In this document: positions 1 through 6,515 of the stretch, piece by piece | Numbering within the stretch: the first letter of the stretch is position 1 | Layout: every line of letters begins with the position of its first letter | DNA from: Syntrophomonadaceae bacterium | GTDB taxonomy: Bacteria > Bacillota > Syntrophomonadia > Syntrophomonadales > Syntrophomonadaceae | Reading direction: 5' to 3' | Length of the DNA stretch: 7,697 nucleotides | Assembly: GCA_031265005.1 (NCBI GenBank) | Contig: JAISDD010000075.1 | Span: forward strand, 1 to 7,697 | Notes under the pieces: generated by a model | What the model was told of the DNA's origin: nothing | Seen by the model: only the letters and a program-made list of their open reading frames with translations | Databases searched by the model: none | Position numbers and translations under genes: made by a program

Positions 1-35
1 GTTTAATGAACTGGCCCCCCAGATTTAAAAGCTGA

Positions 36-57
36 GTTTCCGGCTGAAGCTGGAAAC
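36..57 (+). other. Hairpin upstream of the ABC permease gene
   Basis: A near-perfect inverted repeat lies just before the permease ribosome binding site. Arm 36-44 pairs with arm 49-57 over 9 bp (one G-T wobble) around a TGAA tetraloop. No T-run follows; the next bases lead straight into the AAGGAGGG site at 65-72. It therefore does not look like a standard intrinsic terminator. It may be an intercistronic mRNA-stabilising or processing hairpin between an upstream transporter gene and the permease. The pairing is visible in the sequence; the role is inference. Confidence 0.45.
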
Positions 58-78
58 ATATCCCAAGGAGGGTGACTT

Positions 79-861
79 ATGGAGAAAAACTGGGGTAACT
101 ATATAGGTGAAACATTTGAAAAAATCGCGATGGTAATTGTTATATTGATATTCTGGGAATTGGCGCCCCGAATAGGGCTGGTGTCTCAGGATATACTCCC
201 TTCCTTCAGCGTCGTATTGGTAAAATTTGGGCAAATGCTGCTTTCCGGAGAAATGTTTAAAAATTTATTTATAAGTCTGGAAAGAGCTTTTGGAGGGTTT
301 TCCCTCTCGGTAGCGGTGGGTATCATAATGGGTTTTCTGCTCGGCTGGTCGGAAAAAGTAGAAAAATATATTGACCCCTTGATGCAGCTGGCCCGTAACA
401 CAGCGGCTTTGGCCTTATATCCTCTCTTTATTTTGCTGTTTGGGCTGGGTGAGACGTCCAAAGTAGCCATTATCTTTTGGGGAGCAGTATGGCCCATTTT
501 ACTAAATACTATAGAAGGAGTGCGGGGCGTGGAGCCTTTGTTTGTGAAGACGGCCTATTCTATGGGAGCTTCGAAAAGAATACTTTTTACCCGGGTAATT
601 TTACCCGCGACTTTTCCAACTATATTTACAGGCATCAGGCTCAGCGCTTCCAGATCGGTCATCATTCTGGTGGCGGCGGAAATGATGGGATCCAGCAGCG
701 GTTTAGGACACTTAGTGTTTTTCTCCGAAGCCAATTTACGAATCGCGGAAATGTACTGCGGCATTTTAATGCTGATCATTTTAGGAGTGGCCATTAACTA
801 TATTTTAGTAACTTTGGAAAAACGCATAACGCGCTGGAAAGAAGAAATAGTTGAAATATAA
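79..861 (+). CDS. ABC transporter permease, SsuC/TauC-type importer family
   Basis: Inner-membrane permease of an ABC importer of the nitrate/sulfonate/taurine type, 260 aa, a normal family length. Hydrophobic segments lie near residues 15-33, 72-90, 108-122, 127-146, 190-205 and 225-246. The cytoplasmic EAA loop that contacts the ATPase is at about 147-180, with TAYSMGAS (158-165) and ILP (174-176). The ATG is supported by a strong AAGGAGGG site at 65-72 with 7 nt spacing. The cognate ATPase and substrate-binding protein are not in the window; the permease sits at the left edge and they may lie upstream. The family imports sulfonates, taurine, nitrate, thiamine precursors and other small anions, so the substrate cannot be read from this subunit. 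Its place ahead of an all-reductase gene set in the same direction suggests uptake of the enzyme's substrate or a metal/sulfur source; that link is inference. Confidence 0.9.
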   Translation: MEKNWGNYIGETFEKIAMVIVILIFWELAPRIGLVSQDILPSFSVVLVKFGQMLLSGEMFKNLFISLERAFGGFSLSVAVGIIMGFLLGWSEKVEKYIDPLMQLARNTAALALYPLFILLFGLGETSKVAIIFWGAVWPILLNTIEGVRGVEPLFVKTAYSMGASKRILFTRVILPATFPTIFTGIRLSASRSVIILVAAEMMGSSSGLGHLVFFSEANLRIAEMYCGILMLIILGVAINYILVTLEKRITRWKEEIVEI

Positions 862-926
862 AGTATTAACCATTTTTGTAATAAAAAGCCAGCCTCATAA
901 GGAGTGATTAGAAAGGTGGAGCATAG

Positions 927-1811
927 ATGAAAAAATTCCAGGAAGTAATTGACGATTCTTTAATCGGCGAATTAAGCCACGATACGGTTATCGGGGTTGA
1001 TATTGGCTCCCGCACCGGCAAGGCGGTCCTCTTAGACGGAGATAATATTTATACGGCTATAGTGCCGACCGGTGTTTACGCTCAGGAAACAGCCGACAAG
1101 CTTTTAGGGAAATTGCTGAAAGAAGCGCAGCTGGAAAAACAACAAATTCAATTTATGGTAGGAACAGGTTACGGCCGGGTCATTTTAGATTTCGGAAATA
1201 TACCTTTACAAATTATTACTGAGATATCATGTCATGCCATGGGGGCGCATTATCTGAACGCTAACGTCCAAACCATCGTTGACATAGGAGGGCAAGATTC
1301 TAAAGCTATCAGGGTGGATCCGCGCAACGGGAAAGTAGTCGAGTTTATTATGAACGATAAATGCGCGGCGGGTACAGGGATATTTTTAGAGAAAGTAGCC
1401 AATTTGCTGGATTTGAGCGTAGAAAAATTCGGGCAGGAAGCTTTAAAAGCTGTTAATCCTTCAGATATAAGCAGTCAGTGCGTAGTTTTCGCTGAATCGG
1501 AAGTGATTTCTTTAAAAGCCCGGGGAGAAAAACGGGAAGACATAGCCGCCGGTATCCATGTAGCAACCATTAGACGGATAAAAAATCTGATCAACCGCAT
1601 AGGGCTGCAACCAGACTTAATATTTTCAGGAGGGGTCTCTAATAACGCCGGCATGAAAAAAGCTTTGGAAGATATGGTAGGCTACCCGGTGAGTCCGGTT
1701 AAACTGGACGCCATATACGCCGGAGCGTTAGGAGGCGCTATTTTGGCGCAAAAAGCTTTGCTTTCCAATGCCGTACCAACCGGATACAAGGAAAACAAAT
1801 ATGTGTCATGA
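927..1811 (+). CDS. BadF/BadG/HgdC-type activase, stand-alone (ATP-dependent [4Fe-4S] reductase)
   Basis: ASKHA-fold ATPase of the 2-hydroxyacyl-CoA dehydratase activator family, 294 aa. Family members are homodimers with one bridging [4Fe-4S] cluster; they couple ATP hydrolysis to transfer of one very low-potential electron. Phosphate-1 motif DIGSRTGK is at 25-32, phosphate-2 motif DIGGQDSK at 119-126, and adenosine-site motif SGGVSNN at 234-240. The cluster cysteines are C146 (NDKCAAGTG) and C185 (SSQCVVFAES). Their 39-residue spacing equals that of Acidaminococcus HgdC Cys127/Cys166 as I recall them. A third cysteine, C102 (EISCHAMGA), is shared with the next gene. The ATG follows AAAGGTGG (912-919) by 7 nt. 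It is about two-thirds identical by eye to the N-terminal half of the next protein, so the pair arose by duplication. About 20 divergent residues follow the ASKHA fold. Its partner could be the dehydratase-like subunits or the nitrogenase-like pair downstream. Confidence 0.93.
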   Translation: MKKFQEVIDDSLIGELSHDTVIGVDIGSRTGKAVLLDGDNIYTAIVPTGVYAQETADKLLGKLLKEAQLEKQQIQFMVGTGYGRVILDFGNIPLQIITEISCHAMGAHYLNANVQTIVDIGGQDSKAIRVDPRNGKVVEFIMNDKCAAGTGIFLEKVANLLDLSVEKFGQEALKAVNPSDISSQCVVFAESEVISLKARGEKREDIAAGIHVATIRRIKNLINRIGLQPDLIFSGGVSNNAGMKKALEDMVGYPVSPVKLDAIYAGALGGAILAQKALLSNAVPTGYKENKYVS

Positions 1812-1922
1812 GCGATCAGTCATTTTATCTTACAGTTGAACCATAATATCCCTATCGGCTTATTTTATCAGCGGATATTGTATAGACGTATTTAGTAAAA
1901 TTAAGGATAAGGTGGAATATAC
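1812..1922 (+). promoter_or_regulatory. Largest intergenic gap, with an inverted repeat; possible internal promoter or operator
   Basis: This 111-nt gap separates the two activase genes and is the longest non-coding stretch in the window. It contains an inverted repeat, AATATCC at 1845-1851 and GGATATT at 1873-1879, extendable outward by a T-G and an A-T pair, with a 21-nt AT-rich loop. A TTGAAC at 1836-1841 sits about 17-19 nt before TTATTT/TATTTT-like bases, a weak -35/-10 candidate. The ribosome binding site AAGGTGG at 1909-1915 is clear and is nearly the same as the one before the first activase. The repeat and ribosome site are visible; promoter or operator function is inference and weak. 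Confidence 0.25.
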
Positions 1923-3935
1923 ATGAAGTTGAGTGAAGTGATAAATGAAAATTTAGCTTCAAACTTACAAAAAGGGCGGGTTTTAGGAATTGACATTGGT
2001 TCCCGTACCGGTAAAGCGGTATTGATTGACGGAGACCAGTTTTATACTGCTTTAACTCCGACCGGAATAGATATGCAGGAAACAGCAGAAGAACTTTTGG
2101 AGGAACTGCTGGAACAGTCCGGATTACGGCTTACGGATATAGATTACATAGTAGGAACAGGATACGGGCGTGTGGCTATGAATTTTGCCAGCATACCCAC
2201 TCAAGTAGTCACAGAGATATCTTGCCACGCCATGGGCGCGCATTATCTTAATCCTCAGGTCAGAACCATAATTGATATAGGAGGGCAAGATTCTAAAGCT
2301 ATCATGGTAGACCGCGGCACGGGAAAAGTCTCTTCTTTTGCGATGAATGACAAATGCGCTGCCGGGACAGGGCGCTTTTTGGAAAGAGTAGCGACCCTTT
2401 TGGACCTGACGATCGACGAACTGGGAGCAGAAGCTACGAAAGCTGATTCCCCCACCCATATAAGCAGCCAATGCGTGGTGTTTGCCGAATCAGAAGCGAT
2501 CTCCCTGCGAGCCAAAGGTGAAAGCCGTGAAAACATCGCGGCGGGGATACATTTAGCTACCGCCAGGCGCGTGCGGAATTTGTTAAAGAGAGTAGGTTTT
2601 GAACCGGATTTAGTTTTTTCCGGAGGCGTGTCCAACAACATAGGTATGAAAAAGGCTTTGGAGGAATTATTGGGAGCCCCGATCGCCGATGTGAAACTGA
2701 ATACTATTTTTGCCGGCGCTTTAGGGGCGGCTATTCACGCTCATGAGTTTTTGCAAGAAGGAACCAGCAAACCTGACGAACAATCCATAAATCTTAATCT
2801 GGATCTAAGCGGTTTAGAAAAGCGGATCCAAGAACGGGAAAATTTCCTGATTAATTCCCCGCAATTAACGAAAATAGGATATTTATGCACTTATACGCCG
2901 CTGGAATTAATGAATGCGGCGGAAATACCTCATTTTCGTTTATTTAGGGCTGGTAATCCCGATATAGTCGCCAGCGGAGAGCAAATAACACAAAGCGTCT
3001 TTTGCGATTTTACTAAAAGTATTTTAGGCGCTTTTAAAGAAGATGACCCCTTATACAACTCTTTGAACAAAGTTTATACTTTTTATACCTGTGACTGTAT
3101 GAAAAAAGTCGGAGAAGCTATCAATCAATTTTTTAAACCTTCTGAAGTGTACGTTTTACCGCGGTTAAAAGATGAGGAGCCTTCTCGTAATTATTATTAC
3201 AAGGAAATCCTCAGCTTCAAAAAAGAATTGGAAGCTTTATCCGGTAAAACCATTAACGATGAAGACCTGCGCCGTCAAATCGTAATATACAATCAGCTGC
3301 GGAACAAATTAAAAGATATTTCCGAATTGCGCAAGCGGGAAAATCCTCCCCTGAGCGGCAAAGATTTTCTGGACTTGGTCAAAGGCTATTATTATCTTCC
3401 TCCAGAAGACCTGCTGAATTTTTATCAGGAAGTTTATGACCGTTTATCCGCGGTTCCGTCTCAAGGAAGAAAAAAAATACGTTTGATGATGTCGGGAGGG
3501 GTAGTGGCCGATGGAGACAGGCGCTTGCTGGAACTGATCGAAGATGATATCGGAGCCCGGGTAGTCGTGGAAGACCATTGCACCGGCTTAAAAACCGTTT
3601 ACCATACTTTAGAGGAAAAAGGAGATCCTTTTCAAGCTTTAGCTTACGGTTATTTGGATCAAGCGCCTTGCGCCCGTATGAAACCTTTGCAAGACCGGGT
3701 GCAGTTTTCAGGCAAACTAGCGCGGGAATATGATGTAGACGGAGTTTTATATGTTTATCTGAAATTTTGCCCCTGCTACGGACAGACCAAGCACGAATTT
3801 TTTAAATATTTCCGTGAAATCGGCATCCCCGCTTTGGAAATACCTATCGATTATTCCAGAAGCGATCAGGGGCAATTGAAAACCAGAATAGAGGCGTTTA
3901 TTGAAGTTTTATGCGAAAGGGGGGCCAATTTATGA
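1923..3935 (+). CDS. Fusion protein: HgdC-type activase joined to HgdB/double-cubane-type dehydratase subunit
   Basis: A 670-aa two-part protein. Residues 1-278 are a complete activase: DIGSRTGK (24-31), DIGGQDSK (118-125), cluster cysteines C145 and C184 (39 apart), and SGGVSNN (233-239). A linker rich in charged residues and Asn/Leu runs to about 312. Residues 313-670 match a 2-hydroxyacyl-CoA dehydratase (HgdB/FldB/BadD) or double-cubane-cluster protein subunit, opening with IGYLCTYTPLELMNAAEIP. Cysteines in this half are C322, C361, C390, C392 (YTCDCMKK), C553 (DHCTG), C583 (APCARM), C616 and C618 (KFCPCYG), and C664. That is more than the three needed for one [4Fe-4S] and would suffice for a double-cubane [8Fe-9S] site, though assignment needs a structure. 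Fusion implies fixed 1:1 delivery of electrons from ATPase to acceptor. The ATG follows AAGGTGG by 7 nt. The stop overlaps the next start, so the next product is the probable partner. No CoA substrate gene is nearby, so true dehydratase activity is doubtful; an ATP-dependent small-molecule reductase is the better analogy. Confidence 0.9.
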   Translation: MKLSEVINENLASNLQKGRVLGIDIGSRTGKAVLIDGDQFYTALTPTGIDMQETAEELLEELLEQSGLRLTDIDYIVGTGYGRVAMNFASIPTQVVTEISCHAMGAHYLNPQVRTIIDIGGQDSKAIMVDRGTGKVSSFAMNDKCAAGTGRFLERVATLLDLTIDELGAEATKADSPTHISSQCVVFAESEAISLRAKGESRENIAAGIHLATARRVRNLLKRVGFEPDLVFSGGVSNNIGMKKALEELLGAPIADVKLNTIFAGALGAAIHAHEFLQEGTSKPDEQSINLNLDLSGLEKRIQERENFLINSPQLTKIGYLCTYTPLELMNAAEIPHFRLFRAGNPDIVASGEQITQSVFCDFTKSILGAFKEDDPLYNSLNKVYTFYTCDCMKKVGEAINQFFKPSEVYVLPRLKDEEPSRNYYYKEILSFKKELEALSGKTINDEDLRRQIVIYNQLRNKLKDISELRKRENPPLSGKDFLDLVKGYYYLPPEDLLNFYQEVYDRLSAVPSQGRKKIRLMMSGGVVADGDRRLLELIEDDIGARVVVEDHCTGLKTVYHTLEEKGDPFQALAYGYLDQAPCARMKPLQDRVQFSGKLAREYDVDGVLYVYLKFCPCYGQTKHEFFKYFREIGIPALEIPIDYSRSDQGQLKTRIEAFIEVLCERGANL

Positions 3936-5140
3936 GCTTTAAAGACGTGGAAAAACAGTTGGATTATTTTCGTTACAGCCGTGATGAAGTCCATGGATAT
4001 TCAAAAGCGGTAGGTAAATTATTGGATCTTTCGATTTATTATGTTCCCGATGCCGAAAAAGCTTACGCTGAAGGTAAAAAGGCCGTTTGGGCAGGTATGA
4101 GCGGCTGGGAGATTCCTTTAATTTATTCTAATGGTATCATTCCGGTAATGTTCAGTGAAATGGGACGTTTTGCCGGAGTAGAAGCTATTACTATCGCAGA
4201 AGATTATTATCAATTTCCCCAGGAAACTTGCTCCATGGTCAAATGCGTGGTGGGAGAGTGGCACCTGCGTAAAAATCAGGCTAAAAGCATCAAACGCATT
4301 TTAGGTTCGGCAGTAGCCTGCGAACCATATAACATGGCTTGGGAAATCATAAAACAGGAAGGGTATGAAGTATTTAACCTCGATGTCATGTATCGCGGCC
4401 CTGGAGTTATAGGAGAAAGATTGGAACAGTTGGTGGAATTTTTTGTGGATCAGATCTACCGCGTACAGGACTGGCTTACCGGCGGACAACCGGTAAATGA
4501 AGAACAGCTTAAAGTGGAAATAGCGAAAAAAAACCGCATATTATTAAAAGTACGTAAAATTCTGGACTTACGTTTAAAACATCCGTTCTACATTCGCAGC
4601 TTGCCGGCTATATACTTGCTTAATGGTTTAAATACCTATTTTGGCAAGCCGGAAGAATTTGAAGAAGCTGTAGATATTCTCATAGAAGAGATGGAGCATA
4701 TAACAGAAGAAACTGCTCAGGATAAGGTGATCCCGCTGGTATGGGTAGGAGGAACTGGTCAGGAATTTGGCGTTTATGAAGCCATAGACCAGGCGGGCGG
4801 TGCATTGTTAGGTTTTCGGAATGTTCCTTTTAAACTTTATCGGGAAGATATACATCCGGTAGAAGCTTTGGCCCGCTATGTGGTCGATAACCAAAATGCC
4901 GGCGCTTCTGTTTACGTACAAGATTTAGTGGAACAGGAAATAGAAAAAGTAAACGCTAAAGGCTTGATTCTGCAAGGGGTTCTGGGTTGCTCTTACAGCA
5001 CCATCGCCCGCGAAATGTGGCGGGAACATTTTCATCAAAAAGGCATTCCCAGTATTAACCTAGAGGGAACCTTTCAATTTGGCGCCCCCAGCGGCCAGTT
5101 AGTTACCAGGACCAAGGCTTTTATTGAGATGCTGTCTTAA
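3932..5140 (+). CDS. 2-hydroxyacyl-CoA dehydratase D-component family protein (HgdB/FldC-like second subunit)
   Basis: A 402-aa protein, close to the usual size of a single HgdA/HgdB-type subunit. It probably pairs with the C-terminal half of the preceding fusion protein. An N-terminal Rossmann-like domain carries VWAGMSGWEIPLIYSNGIIP (52-71), the family's glycine/proline-rich opening, but without the usual cysteine there. The cysteines are C100 and C105 (ETCSMVKC), C130 (VACEP) and C353 (LGCSYS); three of these four could hold one [4Fe-4S] cubane. A helical middle section (about 185-260) is followed by the second domain (VWVGGTGQEFG at 270-280). The ATG at 3932 overlaps the preceding stop as ATGA and follows AAAGGGGGG (3916-3924) by 7 nt. 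An in-frame ATG at 3911 has no such site and was not chosen. The overlap implies translational coupling and matched amounts. Known relatives are true CoA dehydratases, benzoyl-CoA reductase subunits and double-cubane-cluster proteins; the exact reaction here cannot be told. Confidence 0.88.
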   Translation: MSFKDVEKQLDYFRYSRDEVHGYSKAVGKLLDLSIYYVPDAEKAYAEGKKAVWAGMSGWEIPLIYSNGIIPVMFSEMGRFAGVEAITIAEDYYQFPQETCSMVKCVVGEWHLRKNQAKSIKRILGSAVACEPYNMAWEIIKQEGYEVFNLDVMYRGPGVIGERLEQLVEFFVDQIYRVQDWLTGGQPVNEEQLKVEIAKKNRILLKVRKILDLRLKHPFYIRSLPAIYLLNGLNTYFGKPEEFEEAVDILIEEMEHITEETAQDKVIPLVWVGGTGQEFGVYEAIDQAGGALLGFRNVPFKLYREDIHPVEALARYVVDNQNAGASVYVQDLVEQEIEKVNAKGLILQGVLGCSYSTIAREMWREHFHQKGIPSINLEGTFQFGAPSGQLVTRTKAFIEMLS

Positions 5141-5149
5141 AAAATAAAT

Positions 5150-5165
5150 GGAGGGATCAAATTTG
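5150..5165 (+). promoter_or_regulatory. Ribosome binding site that selects a TTG start for the NifK-like gene
   Basis: The sequence GGAGGG at 5150-5155 lies 7 nt before TTG at 5163. An in-frame ATG at 5148 overlaps this site and has only A/T-rich sequence without a Shine-Dalgarno match upstream. The TTG start also removes five residues that do not look conserved and puts the protein start 11 residues before the first cluster cysteine. The TTG start is therefore preferred; N-terminal sequencing of the protein would settle it. Confidence 0.7.
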
Positions 5166-6503
5166 AGCGGTTTTGTAGAAAGGCCTAAATATGTATGTTC
5201 ATTAGGAGGCGCGGTAGGAACTATCAGCGCTCTGCCCAGGACAGTTCCTATTTTACATGCGGCAACGGGCTGCGGCGGCAATATTGCCACTTCTTTGAAT
5301 CAAGCGGCCGGGTATAGAGGCAGCGGATATTGCAACGGGCAAGCTCTTCCAAGCACTAACACCTCAGAAAGAGAGATAGTTTTTGGCGGCGAGGCCAGGC
5401 TGAACGAGCAGATAGAAAACACCATCAAGCTGGTGGAAGGAGATTTGTATTTTGTGATAACCGGATGTATGGTGGAAATGATAGGAGATAACATCTTTGA
5501 CTGCATCAAAAATCACAATACAAAAGAAATCAAAGTTATAGGAGCTGAAACAGGCGGCTTCCACGGCAATTATTATAAAGGCTATGAAATAGTGCTGAAA
5601 ACTTTGTTCAAAGATTTTGTGGAACCGCAAGCTCATAAAGACCCCCAATTAATCAACTTGTTCGGCATAGTTCCTTTACAGGACGTATTCTGGCAAGGCA
5701 ATATTGCTATTATAAAAGAAATGCTCGCTAAGCTGGGTTATCGGGTAAACAGTTTTTTTGGATACGGGGAAACTCTTGATAATTTGAGGACTGCCGCCGC
5801 CGCTTCTATGAATATCGTAGTTTCCGATACTTTTGGAGTTGAAGCGGCCCAAGTGTTTGAAGAAGTTCATGGCGTACCTTACATTAAGGCTCCTTTTCCT
5901 ATTGGAGATCACGGCAGTTCGTTATTTTTGAGGACTGTCGGCGATGCCTTAGGAATAGACCGCGTTTTTGTCGAAAAAGTAATCAAAGAAGAACAAGCCT
6001 ATTATTATGGTTATTTGGAGCGAATTGCCGATGTATACAGCGATTTAGACCTGCAACGTTATGCAGTAATAATAGGGGATTCTAACTATACACAAGCCTT
6101 GACCAGATTTTTAGCGGATGATTTGGGCTGGCTGCCGGAATTAGTGGTAGTCAATGATTTTCTTGATGAAAATCAAAAAACTCTGGTGGAAACCCGCTTT
6201 AGAGATTATGAGTCCGGAATAAACCCGCAAGTTATTTTTGACACTAATGCCTCCAATATCAGAAAGCATGTAACCCAGCATTGGGGCAAAAGCCAAGGAC
6301 AAAGATATTTTGAAGGATTCAACCCTGGATTTGTACTGGGAAGCGCTATCGACAGGGACTTAGCGGAAAGCTTAGGCGTCCCTCAATTAAGCGTAACCTA
6401 TCCCATATCCAACAGGGTGGTTATGGACCGTGGTTATACAGGGTACACAGGAGCTTTGAGGTTAACCGAAGATATATTGAGTATTTTAATAAGCGGCAGA
6501 TAA
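5163..6503 (+). CDS. Nitrogenase component 1-like protein, NifK-like (beta-type) subunit
   Basis: A 446-aa protein of the nitrogenase component 1 superfamily (NifD/K/E/N, BchN/B, CfbD, MarD/K). The opening is NifK-like: C12 (VCSLGGAVG), C37 (TGCGG), then C102 (ITGCMVEMIGDN). The C12-C37 spacing of 25 equals NifK Cys70-Cys95, and the third matches the CMAEVIGDD site of NifK Cys153. So all three beta-side P-cluster-type ligands are kept. FGGEARLNEQI (74-84), KAPFPIGDHGSSLFLRTVG (242-260) and GDSNY (305-309) match the NifK layout. The C-terminus, with PISNRVVMDRGYTGYTGALR at 414-433, resembles the NifK DRHHLHR...GYEGA ending. Length is shorter than NifK (about 520), lacking the N-terminal extension, as in other nitrogenase-like groups. 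It lies 22 nt after the dehydratase-family gene and 12 nt before the NifD-like gene, so K precedes D. It is expected to form a heterotetramer with the next product. Substrate is not known; without genes for FeMo-cofactor assembly here, N2 fixation is not implied. Confidence 0.92.
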   Translation: MSGFVERPKYVCSLGGAVGTISALPRTVPILHAATGCGGNIATSLNQAAGYRGSGYCNGQALPSTNTSEREIVFGGEARLNEQIENTIKLVEGDLYFVITGCMVEMIGDNIFDCIKNHNTKEIKVIGAETGGFHGNYYKGYEIVLKTLFKDFVEPQAHKDPQLINLFGIVPLQDVFWQGNIAIIKEMLAKLGYRVNSFFGYGETLDNLRTAAAASMNIVVSDTFGVEAAQVFEEVHGVPYIKAPFPIGDHGSSLFLRTVGDALGIDRVFVEKVIKEEQAYYYGYLERIADVYSDLDLQRYAVIIGDSNYTQALTRFLADDLGWLPELVVVNDFLDENQKTLVETRFRDYESGINPQVIFDTNASNIRKHVTQHWGKSQGQRYFEGFNPGFVLGSAIDRDLAESLGVPQLSVTYPISNRVVMDRGYTGYTGALRLTEDILSILISGR

Positions 6504-6515
6504 GGAGTAATAATT

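Noticed and set aside
1..28. Possible C-terminal tail of an upstream gene, reading FNELAPQI then TAA in frame 2.
   Set aside because: Eight residues cannot be assigned to any family, and another frame also stays open to about position 35. A transporter ATPase or binding protein ending here is likely but not supported by the sequence.
477..797. Plus-strand open frame of 106 codons inside the permease gene.
   Set aside because: It lies wholly within the permease in another frame, has no ribosome site, and its translation resembles no family, while the permease frame has clear EAA-loop conservation.
862..926. Possible promoter or tiny leader ORF before the first activase, because a second AAGGAG lies at 899-904 and a GTG at 917 reads four codons ending at the activase start.
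   Set aside because: No convincing -35/-10 pair or terminator is visible and a four-codon frame can arise by chance; the AAAGGTGG site at 912-919 explains the activase start.
2124..2641. Overlapping minus-strand open frames of 115 and 128 codons opposite the fusion gene.
   Set aside because: They mirror the strongly conserved activase coding sequence, lack ribosome sites and encode no recognisable domain.
3911..3931. Earlier in-frame ATG for the dehydratase-family partner, adding seven residues.
   Set aside because: The AAAGGGGGG site at 3916-3924 lies inside this extension and is properly spaced from ATG 3932, which also makes a typical ATGA overlap.
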